Shown here: positions 1 through 7,522 of the stretch, piece by piece | Position numbering within the stretch: the first letter of the stretch is position 1 | Layout: each line of letters begins with the position of its first letter | Assembly: GCF_003259695.1 (NCBI RefSeq) | Contig: NZ_PZJH01000004.1 | Location: forward strand, 124,001 to 188,000 | Length of the DNA: 64,000 nt | DNA from: Macrococcus epidermidis | GTDB lineage: Bacteria; Bacillota; Bacilli; Staphylococcales; Staphylococcaceae | Direction of reading: 5' to 3' | Notes under the pieces: model-generated | What the model saw: only the letters and a program-made list of their open reading frames with translations | Told to the model about the DNA's origin: nothing | The model's database searches: none | Made by a program: the position numbers and the translations under genes

Positions 1-483
1 AATTAAAGCATGCATTTTTGTGATGGCTTTTTCTTTGTCGATTGAAGGCTTTATTTTATTATTTTGATGCAAGAGTTCAAAAGATTTTTGTACTAATACA
101 TAGATTTCATCACTCATCGTGTTTTCATCAATTGTGCTATTTTCTTCTTGTACCGCCAACCACACGATCATATCCGCAGTTCTTTTCTTATCGAGCGGCA
201 TTGTTAGTAATATCGCATCGACAATTCTTTTTTCAAGAGGTATGTTTCGGTCCATAAATATTGATTTGATATTTGATTCAATTGATTCAGTAAGCATATT
301 TAGTATTTCTGAAAGTAATGCAGACTGATTTGGAAAGTAATATCTGATTTGGCCAGGTGTCATTTTCGCTGCACTGGCTATACTTCTAACAGATGTGCCT
401 TGTTTACCGAGTTCCTGTATATTATGATAGGCAATTTCTAATATTAGTTGCTTTTTTGCTTCATGATTTACTATTTTCGGCAT
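1..483 (-). CDS. TetR-family transcriptional regulator (partial, C-terminus off the left edge)
   Basis: The frame is open from an ATG at 483 down to base 1 (161 codons), so the protein runs off the window. Residues about 10-56 form a TetR N-terminal helix-turn-helix: a helix ending in GTSVRSIASAAKMTPGQ followed by IRYYFPNQSALLSEIL, the usual recognition-helix signature. The remainder would be the ligand-binding domain; the ligand cannot be guessed. AAGGAG lies just upstream of the ATG. The gene is divergent from an aldo/keto reductase, and two palindromes between them look like its operators, so it probably represses itself and the reductase. The fold is sure; the target assignment is inference. 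Confidence 0.88.
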   Translation of the reverse strand, partial: MPKIVNHEAKKQLILEIAYHNIQELGKQGTSVRSIASAAKMTPGQIRYYFPNQSALLSEILNMLTESIESNIKSIFMDRNIPLEKRIVDAILLTMPLDKKRTADMIVWLAVQEENSTIDENTMSDEIYVLVQKSFELLHQNNKIKPSIDKEKAITKMHALI

Positions 484-497
484 CGTTAATCTCCTTT

Positions 498-549
498 TTA
501 ACACACGTGTATTAAATAATATAATCTTATTTTAATACATGTGTATTAA
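498..549. promoter_or_regulatory. Paired palindromic operators, tetR / aldo-keto reductase intergenic region
   Basis: Two 18-bp inverted repeats lie 34 bp apart. The one at 498-515 has arms TTAACACA and TGTATTAA around CG (one mismatch). The one at 532-549 has arms TTAATACA and TGTATTAA around TG (perfect arms). The shared half-site and the place between two divergent promoters fit dimeric TetR binding. The proximal copy sits just before the tetR Shine-Dalgarno sequence. Binding is inferred. Confidence 0.7.
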
Positions 550-660
550 AAAAGAAAATGATAATATATTTAGTTTTAGTAATAAATATTTTATTGAGCG
601 TTGCTAAGATTATTAGAAATATAAATGCTGTTATATAATAGGGATAAGGAGATGATACAG

Positions 661-1476
661 GTGGAAACGATTAAGTTAAATAACGGAATGGATATGCCGG
701 TACTGGGGTTTGGTACTTATTTAAGTGATAACACGCATATCGGAAAGTACGTAGAGCAGGCGATTCGAGCGGGTTATCGTTTAATTGATACAGCTGCTTA
801 TTATCATAACGAAGCGGCGGTTGGTTATTCTATTCATAAGTCTGGTGTTGCACGTGAAGATATTTTCTTAACGACGAAAGTAATGTCTGATGGATATGAT
901 GCGACGATTGCTGCATTGAACGATTCATTTACGAAGCTTGCAGTCGATTATTGTGATCTCGTACTCATTCATTGGCCGACAAATGATAGTATTGGTACCT
1001 ATCAGGCATTAGAAAGTTTCGTGAAAGACGGAAGTGTCCGCGCAATCGGTTTATCAAATTTTAATTCAGAAGAGACTGAAGCAATACTAAATATTGCTAC
1101 TGTGAAACCTGTAGTGAATCAAGTAGAGACGCATATAAATTTTCAACAGAAGAAGTTACATCAGTATTTATCAGAACGAGAAATAGTTCATCAAGCATGG
1201 TCGCCACTTGGAGAAGGTGCTTTATTAGGCAACTCAGTCGTGAAAGAATTAGCAAATAAATATAAGAAGTCACCGGCACAAATTATGTTAAGATTCTTAA
1301 TCCAGGAACAGGTTGTCGTTATTCCAAAGTCTACACGCTTAGAACATATTAAGAATAATATTGATATCTTTGATTTTAAGATTACAAATGAAGATATGAA
1401 TTTATTGCGTTTACTCGATAAGAAACAATCTATATCCGGCTGGCCACAGTCGATGGATATTGAGAAGGAATATTAG
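661..1476 (+). CDS. Aldo/keto reductase
   Basis: NADPH-dependent aldo/keto reductase of 271 residues, the normal single TIM-barrel length. Family marks from the N-terminus are GFGTY, LIDTAAYYHNE, LTTKV, LIHWP, GLSNF and near the end VVIPKST for the coenzyme phosphate. The catalytic tetrad reads D43, Y48, K73 and H104. I chose GTG at 661 because AAGGAG (646-651) is 9 bases upstream; an in-frame ATG at 652 abuts the Shine-Dalgarno site. Closest in style to the 2,5-diketo-gluconate/glyoxal reductase group (YvgN type), but the substrate is not determined. The divergent TetR gene suggests induction by a small molecule, perhaps a toxic aldehyde. Confidence 0.9.
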   Translation: METIKLNNGMDMPVLGFGTYLSDNTHIGKYVEQAIRAGYRLIDTAAYYHNEAAVGYSIHKSGVAREDIFLTTKVMSDGYDATIAALNDSFTKLAVDYCDLVLIHWPTNDSIGTYQALESFVKDGSVRAIGLSNFNSEETEAILNIATVKPVVNQVETHINFQQKKLHQYLSEREIVHQAWSPLGEGALLGNSVVKELANKYKKSPAQIMLRFLIQEQVVVIPKSTRLEHIKNNIDIFDFKITNEDMNLLRLLDKKQSISGWPQSMDIEKEY

Positions 1477-1510
1477 GAGCATGGATAAACATGAGCACTT
1501 AGAAAAAGAA

Positions 1511-1546
1511 TGGGATTTATTGTGCTTATCACACGAATAAATCCCA
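1511..1546. repeat. Inverted repeat after the aldo/keto reductase gene
   Basis: TGGGATTTATT and AATAAATCCCA are perfect complements flanking a short GTG/CAC inner stem. There is no clean T run, so it is either an imperfect terminator or an mRNA-end stabilising hairpin for the reductase transcript. Confidence 0.5.
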
Positions 1547-1556
1547 TTGATTCAGA

Positions 1557-1591
1557 AAATAAGCGCTACTTTAGTAGGGCTTATTTATTTT
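1557..1591. terminator. Intrinsic terminator between convergent genes
   Basis: AAATAAGC (1557-1564) pairs with GCTTATTT (1579-1586) around an inner CTAC/GTAG stem, followed by a T run on the plus strand. The stop codon of the small membrane gene (1581-1583) lies inside the stem, so the hairpin probably serves both strands. Confidence 0.6.
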
Positions 1592-1895
1592 TAATAAATT
1601 TTAGATAAGTAGTAACAATAATAAACAGCATTAAGAATAGTCCGATTTTCACCCAAAAGTTAAAATAAAAACTGAGGATAGTTACGCAAATAACACTATA
1701 GATTATATGGATGAAAATATACATGTAATAATCTTTAGATAATAAGGTTTGTTTTTTCATTTCATCAGAAAACTGAAGAGCAGCAAGCAGATTGCTCATG
1801 AACAAATGGAACATAATATCGGATACGTTCTCTTTTAGGAAGAATCCTAAGAATAAATTTAAGCTTAAAATTAAAAACAGATAAAATGGATTCAT
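1581..1895 (-). CDS. Small membrane protein of unknown function
   Basis: Predicted 104-residue protein from ATG 1895, preceded by GAGGTGG at a good distance; an in-frame GTG at 1904 overlaps that ribosome binding site and is less likely. It is strongly hydrophobic: one segment at residues about 2-20 and two near the C-terminus (about 55-75 and 78-97), separated by a polar stretch with DEMKKQ. The tail is basic (FIKNK). It has no recognisable domain or motif and stands alone between a reductase and a lipoprotein. Composition and start signals support a real gene; no function is proposed. Confidence 0.65.
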   Translation of the reverse strand: MNPFYLFLILSLNLFLGFFLKENVSDIMFHLFMSNLLAALQFSDEMKKQTLLSKDYYMYIFIHIIYSVICVTILSFYFNFWVKIGLFLMLFIIVTTYLKFIKNK

Positions 1896-2071
1896 TATTA
1901 CCACCTCATAGTGTTGTTATATTTTTATTGTGATGGTAAAAAATAGATTTGTAAAGTGTATTTCAATCATGATAATTCCGACGTTTATTAAAAATGTAGT
2001 GTAATAAGAAATAAAATTTATTATAATTAAATAAAAATAGTTACCAAATATTATCATAGGAGATAAATATT

Positions 2072-3166
2072 ATGAAGAAAAGTCTGCAATTTTTAATTAC
2101 TTTAGCTAGTTTTTCATTAATTTTAAGTGGCTGTGGAGAAGAAGAGACGAAAGAAAAAGGTGCAACAAAAATCGAAAGTAATACATCACAAGACGATATA
2201 AAGGATAAGCAAGTATCGAATAGTGAGAAGAAAGAAGCCGTTACTACTGAAGATAGAGATAAGGATACCCAGCAATCAACGAAAGAAGGTCAGTTAACGT
2301 TAGTTAATGGTGTGTCTCATTATAATTTTCCGTCAATATTAAATAAAAATTTTGCTGATTCAATATTAAGTAATACCTTTAATATTGAAGGATGGGGAAT
2401 CAACAAAGAGGTAAATGTGCCAAGTATTCTTAGAGAAGATAGAAAATTATCACATGAAAACAGCTTAAAATATGATAATTTCGAAATGGTTCTTGGTGGT
2501 GATATTTATACGAGAGATTTTAGTACATTTGTTCTAGAGGTTAAAGATCAAGGCGTACGAACGGATGATTTAATTAAAGCATGGGGTGTAAAAGTTACGC
2601 ATAATACAGAATCATCGATTATTTATGATGGTATTAATAATAATGGTTACCATGTTGTAGTAACTGAAAATGCTGATCATATAGTTGAAACTATTAATAT
2701 CCGTAAAGGTGATTATAAGAATGGTGATACAGAAAATAATACATCTGTAGATGACCCAAATATAGAAATGCGTGATGGCACTGCATATTACAATTTCCCT
2801 GACATTACAAACTTTGATTTTGCATATCAAGTATGTACCGCAGCATTTAAGATTAACGGTATAGGTTTAGGAGATACTCCAAATCTTGATGATCTTGGTG
2901 AATATAGTGAAAATGGTACAATTAAAGAATTTGGCAATTTCGGTTTTGAGATGATAGAGGATAGAGTGATTGGCATCAAGCTCAACGTTGCTGATCAAAA
3001 TGTGCATATTGATGCATTAGAGAAAGCTTGGAAGAGTAAGGTTGATATCCGTAAAGAGAATAGTATATTCTATGATAACGATAAAACGAATGGTTTTCTT
3101 GTAAGAGTAGATTTTGATGATAATGGTATTGTCCAGGAAATTTTTATTCTTGGTTTAATCGATTAG
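2072..3166 (+). CDS. Two-repeat surface lipoprotein, unknown function
   Basis: A 364-residue lipoprotein: a basic start, a hydrophobic core and lipobox LILSGC with the lipidated cysteine near residue 21. A Ser/Thr/Lys/Glu-rich linker follows to about residue 75. The rest is two related modules of about 130 residues. Each begins with a short YNFP-containing strand (SHYNFPSI, AYYNFPDI), continues through a hydrophobic NIEGWGI / KINGIGL strand, and ends near LIKAWGVKV or LEKAWKSKV, then SIIYDG or SIFYDN. So it arose by internal duplication. AGGAG at 2058 supports the ATG. No known ligand or partner is recognised. A terminator follows at once, so it is monocistronic. Confidence 0.85.
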   Translation: MKKSLQFLITLASFSLILSGCGEEETKEKGATKIESNTSQDDIKDKQVSNSEKKEAVTTEDRDKDTQQSTKEGQLTLVNGVSHYNFPSILNKNFADSILSNTFNIEGWGINKEVNVPSILREDRKLSHENSLKYDNFEMVLGGDIYTRDFSTFVLEVKDQGVRTDDLIKAWGVKVTHNTESSIIYDGINNNGYHVVVTENADHIVETINIRKGDYKNGDTENNTSVDDPNIEMRDGTAYYNFPDITNFDFAYQVCTAAFKINGIGLGDTPNLDDLGEYSENGTIKEFGNFGFEMIEDRVIGIKLNVADQNVHIDALEKAWKSKVDIRKENSIFYDNDKTNGFLVRVDFDDNGIVQEIFILGLID

Positions 3167-3172
3167 ATAAAG

Positions 3173-3194
3173 CACCCTGAAAAGGGTGTTTTTT
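3173..3194 (+). terminator. Intrinsic terminator of the two-repeat lipoprotein gene
   Basis: CACCCT (3173-3178) pairs with AGGGTG (3183-3188) around GAAA, followed by six T residues. Confidence 0.85.
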
Positions 3195-3254
3195 ATTTTG
3201 TGTCGAAAATATTCACAATTATAAAAATATTTTGCAGATATATATACATATTTA

Positions 3255-3304
3255 TTGAGGTTAGATTAAAGATTCTTTAATATATAAACTATCACGTGAT
3301 GGTT
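3255..3304 (+). promoter_or_regulatory. Promoter and palindrome upstream of the MerR gene
   Basis: TTGAGG (3255-3260) and TAATAT (3278-3283) are separated by 17 bp. An 18-bp near-perfect palindrome centred on ATCACGTGAT covers 3287-3304, at the expected transcription start. It is not in the usual MerR position between -35 and -10, so it could bind another repressor or shape the 5' end of the RNA. Confidence 0.5.
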
Positions 3305-3321
3305 TGGAGGGAGGAGAGCTA

Positions 3322-3699
3322 ATTGGGAAGGACATATTAAAAATAGGCAAACTTGCTAAATTAGCAGGTGTAACAAATAGAACGGTAGATTATTACACCA
3401 ATCTTGGATTATTAGAATTTAATAGAAGTGAATCAAACTACAGATATTATTCAAACACAATGGTAAACAGGATTAAAGAAATTGAGCAGCTTAAACAAGA
3501 AGGTATGCATTTAAATGAAATTAAAAATAAATTTACATCACATGAAGTCATAGATATTCAAGATTTAAGATTAAAGATGAATCAATTAGAACATGATATT
3601 AAGCATATTGCACAGTCTGAAGATATAACCGAAGCAAGATCTTTAGCCAAGAAAGATTTAGCTTTAATTAAAACATTACTATTATTTATACAAAATTAA
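3322..3699 (+). CDS. MerR-family regulator
   Basis: About 125 residues. An N-terminal MerR winged helix (IGKLAKLAGVTNRTVDYYTNLGLL, then the wing SNYRYYS) is followed by a helical linker and a short coiled coil (LRLKMNQLEHDIKHI). It has no cysteine, so it is not a thiol-type metal sensor. The start is problematic: the strong site GGAGGGAGGAGAG (3306-3318) is followed in frame by ATT at 3322; the only canonical in-frame start nearby is TTG 3304, which lies before the Shine-Dalgarno sequence. I list ATT as the better fit. It precedes mpfA, as yhdQ precedes yhdP in Bacillus subtilis, so it may control Mg export; that is inference. Confidence 0.8.
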   Translation: MGKDILKIGKLAKLAGVTNRTVDYYTNLGLLEFNRSESNYRYYSNTMVNRIKEIEQLKQEGMHLNEIKNKFTSHEVIDIQDLRLKMNQLEHDIKHIAQSEDITEARSLAKKDLALIKTLLLFIQN

Positions 3700-3700
3700 T

Positions 3701-3739
3701 GGAGGTGAGTATTCTGTCATTTGACAGAATATATTATTG
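3701..3739 (+). promoter_or_regulatory. Hairpin lodged between Shine-Dalgarno and TTG start of mpfA
   Basis: GGAGGTGAG (3701-3709) is followed directly by a perfect 10-bp inverted repeat (TATTCTGTCA 3710-3719, TGACAGAATA 3722-3731), then TTA-TA and the TTG start at 3737. Linear spacing is about 28 nt, far too long. Folding the repeat would bring the two to about 6 nt apart. An in-frame TGA at 3722-3724 rules out any earlier start. Confidence 0.7.
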
Positions 3740-5044
3740 GAAACAACTATAAATTTACTTATATTTACGATACTAATCATTTTAACCGCATTTTTCGTCG
3801 CAACAGAATTCGCAATCGTCAAAGTAAGACATTCAAGATTAAATCAGCTTGTTAATGAAGGCAAGCCAGGCGCTTTATCTGCTAGTAAAGTAGTAAATCA
3901 TTTAGATGAATATTTAAGTGCTTGTCAATTAGGGATTACAATTACAGCATTAGGTATAGGTATGGTTGGGGAAAAGACTTTTGAATTTATCCTTCATCCT
4001 ATGTTTGAGATGATGGGCATACCAACTGATTTAATTCATATTTTTACTTTAGTTGCTGCATTCATTATCGCTACTTTTTTACATGTAGTTGTGGGTGAGT
4101 TAGCTCCGAAAACAATTGCGATACAGAAAGCAGAAGCAGTGACATTGGCGTTTAGTAAACCGATAATGTTCTTCTATAGAATACTTTATCCGTTTATTTG
4201 GTTATTAAATGGTTCAGCAAGATTATTATTGAAAGCAATCGGTATTAAACCAGTAGGAGAACATGAATTAACCCATACTGAAGAAGAATTACGTATGTTG
4301 CTTGCAGATAGTTATCAATCTGGTGAAATCAATATCAATGAGCTTAAAGTAATTAATAACGCATTTGAGTTTGATGATAAAGTTGCTCGAGAAGTAATGA
4401 CACCAAGAAATGAAATTATTGCAATTGATATCAATGCTAATATTATTGACGTCATAGAAATGATACAGCACGAACGTTATACAAGATATCCAGTATATGA
4501 AATTGATAAAGATAATATTGTAGGTTATGTTCATATAAAAGATTTTATTGATTTAACATTACAAGATATTAAGATTATACAAGAGAAGCAATTAACGGAT
4601 TATATCCATCCAGTTATGAGAGAAATTGAAACAGTAGCTTTAACTAAACTTCTGCATAAGATGAAAGCAAATCGAGTACACTTAGCAATTCTAATGGATG
4701 AATATGGTGGTACAAGTGGATTGGTTACTATAGAAGATATCATCGAAGAGCTTGTCGGAGAAATCCGTGACGAGTTTGATGCTGATGAGAAAGAAAAGAT
4801 AATTAGAATGGATGATAATCATTATAAGATGCATTCAAGTGTATTAATTAGTGATGTAGAAAAACTTTTAGGTGTTCAATTTGAGGTAGATAATGTCGAT
4901 ACTATCGGTGGCTGGATGTTATCATTTATCAGTGAAAATAAAGATGAGATTTATCATGATAACTATCTATTTAAAATTATTAAAAGAGATGGTAATCACA
5001 TAGAGGAAATTGAAGTTTTTAAATCAGATGAACCAATAGAATAG
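3737..5044 (+). CDS. mpfA: CNNM/CorC-family magnesium exporter (MpfA/YhdP type)
   Basis: 435 residues with the full CNNM/CorC layout. An N-terminal DUF21 membrane domain (residues 1 to about 180) contains FVATEFAIVKVRHSRL and VGELAPKTIAIQKAE. Two CBS domains follow (about 205-335, with REVMTPRNEI and DEYGGTSGLVTIEDIIEE), then a C-terminal CorC_HlyC transporter-associated domain. Proteins of this group in S. aureus and B. subtilis protect against high Mg2+, and older annotations call them hemolysins. The TTG start is forced by an upstream in-frame stop and sits behind a hairpin. It lies 37 bp after the MerR gene, likely in one transcript. Confidence 0.88.
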   Translation: METTINLLIFTILIILTAFFVATEFAIVKVRHSRLNQLVNEGKPGALSASKVVNHLDEYLSACQLGITITALGIGMVGEKTFEFILHPMFEMMGIPTDLIHIFTLVAAFIIATFLHVVVGELAPKTIAIQKAEAVTLAFSKPIMFFYRILYPFIWLLNGSARLLLKAIGIKPVGEHELTHTEEELRMLLADSYQSGEININELKVINNAFEFDDKVAREVMTPRNEIIAIDINANIIDVIEMIQHERYTRYPVYEIDKDNIVGYVHIKDFIDLTLQDIKIIQEKQLTDYIHPVMREIETVALTKLLHKMKANRVHLAILMDEYGGTSGLVTIEDIIEELVGEIRDEFDADEKEKIIRMDDNHYKMHSSVLISDVEKLLGVQFEVDNVDTIGGWMLSFISENKDEIYHDNYLFKIIKRDGNHIEEIEVFKSDEPIE

Positions 5045-5056
5045 TAGTAAATTAAC

Positions 5057-5084
5057 GGTACTTATTTTTAAGTACTGTTTTTTT
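5057..5084 (+). terminator. Intrinsic terminator of mpfA
   Basis: GTACTTA (5058-5064) pairs with TAAGTAC (5069-5075), followed by a run of T residues. Confidence 0.8.
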
Positions 5085-5159
5085 AGAAATATTTACCCCA
5101 ATTACAAATGAATCATATATACTTACTTTAAGTAGATTATTTCATTTGGGGGAATTTTT

Positions 5160-5975
5160 ATGAAAGTGTTAAAAATGTTTATTGCAATAATTTTATTATT
5201 TATCCTCGTTCCACAAAAAGAATCACAGGCATTGTCATCGAAATACAATGTACAATACGTTTCAGTGGTTGATGGTGACACAGCGTACGTAAAACTTGGT
5301 AAAAAGACGATTAAGATTCGTATGTTACTCATCGACACACCAGAATCAAAAGATCCGAGAAAGCCTGTTCAACCTTATGCCAAAGAAGCGGCAAAATATT
5401 TAGAGAATTATATGAGATACGGTAAACTCCAAATTCAATATGACAACAATCAGAAGTTAGATAAGTACGGTCGTCATCTTGTATATCTTTATGCAAACGG
5501 CAAATTAGTTAATAAAGAGATGGTGCGTTATGGTTATGCGCGTGTAGGTTACGTATATACACAGAAATATTACTTAAATTTATTAAAGACAAATGAATCT
5601 CATGCGAAACAGAAGCATTATAAAATATGGTCAATTAAAGGTTATGTAAATCCATTAGGTGAGGGATATATTTATAAAGAAACTGCTAAACCTGTTAAAT
5701 CAACGACAAGTAGTAATGTGTCTGGATTTGTTTCAACGAATAATACGAGCACAGTTCAAAAATCACCAACACCATCTCGTGCTGGTTATCCAACTTCTCG
5801 CTATAAAACTGGTGCACCTAAAGTGCTTGCTAATTGTACTGAAGTGAAACAATATTATCCTTATGGTATTACGGATAGTCACATTTCGTATCAATCTAAA
5901 TTTGATCGCGATGGTGACAGAATGGGTTGTGAAGCGTCAGGTATTAAGTATCAAAGCTGGATGGCGAATAACTAG
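5160..5975 (+). CDS. Secreted thermonuclease with C-terminal excalibur domain
   Basis: 271 residues. A signal peptide covers 1 to about 24 (hydrophobic core, cleavage near SQA-LSS), so the enzyme is exported. Residues about 29-160 form a staphylococcal-nuclease (OB-fold) domain that cleaves DNA and RNA with Ca2+. The calcium and catalytic residues can be seen: DGDT (38-41), R54, DTPE with E62, and R105 in DKYGRHL, matching R35, E43 and R87 of nuclease A. A Ser/Thr/Pro linker leads to an excalibur-type calcium motif (NCTEV ... DRDGDRMGCE). The layout resembles B. subtilis YncB-like or S. aureus Nuc-type enzymes but with the extra tail. Confidence 0.92.
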   Translation: MKVLKMFIAIILLFILVPQKESQALSSKYNVQYVSVVDGDTAYVKLGKKTIKIRMLLIDTPESKDPRKPVQPYAKEAAKYLENYMRYGKLQIQYDNNQKLDKYGRHLVYLYANGKLVNKEMVRYGYARVGYVYTQKYYLNLLKTNESHAKQKHYKIWSIKGYVNPLGEGYIYKETAKPVKSTTSSNVSGFVSTNNTSTVQKSPTPSRAGYPTSRYKTGAPKVLANCTEVKQYYPYGITDSHISYQSKFDRDGDRMGCEASGIKYQSWMANN

Positions 5976-5977
5976 AA

Positions 5978-6013
5978 AGAAGGTATCTGAAAATTATTCA
6001 GATACCTTCTTTT
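5978..6013 (+). terminator. Intrinsic terminator of the nuclease gene
   Basis: A 14-bp perfect stem (5978-5991 with 5997-6010) around AATTA, followed by a short T run. Confidence 0.85.
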
Positions 6014-6104
6014 CATACTGGATATTTACATTTTATGTTTTAATCTCTATTTATGGTATAATACATTTAAGAAATATATCTTATTTTGCAAAGGAGAATG
6101 TGTT

Positions 6105-6326
6105 ATGACTGAGAAGAATAATCACTGGCCACCGAAACATCATGGTGAACACAATCCTGCAGGTCGTACTGGCAATACAAATTATGATACACCAGGTTTA
6201 AAAGGTAGAGAGGACGACACTTATGCAAAAGCTGCCTTTGGTGGAGCGGACTTTAATAACGATATATTCGGCAGAATCGCAAATATATTCATCAATAGAG
6301 ACGAAGGTAGAAATTCGAAGAAGTAA
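6105..6326 (+). CDS. Small hydrophilic protein of unknown function
   Basis: 73 residues after AAAGGAGAATGTGTT-ATG, a strong ribosome binding site. It is hydrophilic, rich in His, Gly and Asn in the first half (HWPPKHHGEHNPAGRTGNTNY) and ends basic (DEGRNSKK). It has no membrane segment or known motif. A TATAAT sequence at 6057-6062 may be its -10 box. It has its own strong terminator, so it is monocistronic. I do not recognise the family. Confidence 0.7.
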   Translation: MTEKNNHWPPKHHGEHNPAGRTGNTNYDTPGLKGREDDTYAKAAFGGADFNNDIFGRIANIFINRDEGRNSKK

Positions 6327-6335
6327 TATAATAAG

Positions 6336-6376
6336 AAGCAAGATTCCATCATGTACTGATGGAATCTTGCTTTTTT
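6336..6376. terminator. Strong bidirectional terminator
   Basis: A 16-bp perfect stem (6336-6351 with 6357-6372) flanked by A and T runs. The last codons and TGA stop (6349-6351) of the minus-strand gene are inside the stem, so the same sequence ends transcripts from both sides. Confidence 0.9.
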
Positions 6377-6984
6377 AAATTTTGTTGTAATCTTTTATAA
6401 ATTTTTTCTAATTCAAAGTAATACGGACTATCAAACGCGTTACGTTTAAAATCATGATTGAGATGTTCAAAGAATAATGTAAGTCCATCATGAACTGCTT
6501 TTTGATATGATTCAAACGTACAAGATACTTTGCTGATTTCTTTTTTTGTATATTGACTAATATCCGTCACTAAATCATTTTCAGTTAGTCTTTTACCTTC
6601 TTCCGTCAGTACTAAGTCATGCGTTTCAATATTAATTTTATCGTCAATGATCTCGGTGATTACTTTATAATTAATATCCAGATAGTCGAAATCATGGGAT
6701 TGTTGAACTGTTGTTAAATATAAATCATACCAAAGTAGATATAAGTCGCTTGAAGTAATATCTCTTGTAATTATAGTTTTGTTATTAGCGATTAACTCAA
6801 TACTCCCTTCGAAATATCCTTCGTTTTCTTTTAGTACAATCTTTTCCAGCTGTTTAAATGTATTGCTAAGTGGGATATATTCTGTGTCAGGAAATTCACT
6901 TTGCAGTAAATAGTACATTGCTGAGTGATCATAAGGATTGATTGAAACCGTATTTGTGAAAGTATTTATGGTTATATTATCCAT
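6349..6984 (-). CDS. Conserved-looking cytosolic protein of unknown function
   Basis: 211 residues, acidic, without signal or membrane segment. The N-terminal half is strand-rich (MDNITINTFTNTVSINPYD, YFEGSIELIANNKTI); the C-terminal third is helical and carries aromatic and charged residues (LTLFFEHLNHDFKRNAFDSPYYFELEKIYKRL). No catalytic motif is visible. The ATG lies one base after the stop of the upstream acetyltransferase gene and its Shine-Dalgarno GGAG is inside that gene, so translation is probably coupled. Its tail is encoded in the terminator stem. Confidence 0.75.
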   Translation of the reverse strand: MDNITINTFTNTVSINPYDHSAMYYLLQSEFPDTEYIPLSNTFKQLEKIVLKENEGYFEGSIELIANNKTIITRDITSSDLYLLWYDLYLTTVQQSHDFDYLDINYKVITEIIDDKINIETHDLVLTEEGKRLTENDLVTDISQYTKKEISKVSCTFESYQKAVHDGLTLFFEHLNHDFKRNAFDSPYYFELEKIYKRLQQNLKKQDSIST

Positions 6985-6985
6985 T

Positions 6986-7522
6986 TTAGTTTACTCCTTT
7001 GATGTCAATCCAGTAACGTTCAACATCAATATCATCATATTCATCATGAACAACGGATTCAAATTTCCCGCCGTTCGCAATTATCGTTTTTCTGCTACCG
7101 ATATTATCGACATCACATGTAATCAACGCACGCTCAACTTCTTTTTCCTGTAAGAACTTTAGACTTTCTTTAAGCATCCATTTTGCGATACCTTTTCTTC
7201 TTTCATCAGGTCGGACAGAATAACCGACATGCCCACCAATTTGTAATAAATTTTCATTGAGGTAGTGTCGGATATTTACCATGCCAACTATTTTATTATC
7301 TTCATTTACACATAGGAATTGCGTTGCAGGGACCATGCCATGAGGAATACGTTCGAGGTTATCACTATTCTGTATTTTGTTAAACCACTCGTCGAAATCT
7401 TCGAATTTGTGCAGTGACGATGAACCGTGGATTACTTCTTTTGTCGAATTAAATTCTTGCTGGTATCTTAAGATATCTTCTTTGAATTGTAGTGTAGGTT
7501 GAACGAGTCTTAGATTTGTCAT
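6986..7522 (-). CDS. GNAT-family N-acetyltransferase
   Basis: 178 residues, the usual single GNAT domain. Motif A, the acetyl-CoA pyrophosphate loop, is RPDERRKGIAKWML at about 106-119, preceded by the strand GGHVGYSV. The later helix-strand with DNIGSRKTIIANGGKFE fits motif B, where substrates of RimJ-like enzymes bind. It transfers an acetyl group from acetyl-CoA to an amine on a protein or small molecule; the substrate is unknown. It is the first gene of a two-gene minus-strand unit. GGAGG lies shortly upstream of ATG 7522. Confidence 0.88.
   Translation of the reverse strand: MTNLRLVQPTLQFKEDILRYQQEFNSTKEVIHGSSSLHKFEDFDEWFNKIQNSDNLERIPHGMVPATQFLCVNEDNKIVGMVNIRHYLNENLLQIGGHVGYSVRPDERRKGIAKWMLKESLKFLQEKEVERALITCDVDNIGSRKTIIANGGKFESVVHDEYDDIDVERYWIDIKGVN

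Noticed and set aside
3705-3752. 15-codon upstream frame overlapping the mpfA start
   Set aside because: Its GTG is within the Shine-Dalgarno sequence itself and has no ribosome site of its own; kept only as a remark.
3721-3753. TTGACA plus TATAAA as an internal promoter for mpfA
   Set aside because: The spacer is 21 bp and the -10 would be inside the coding region.
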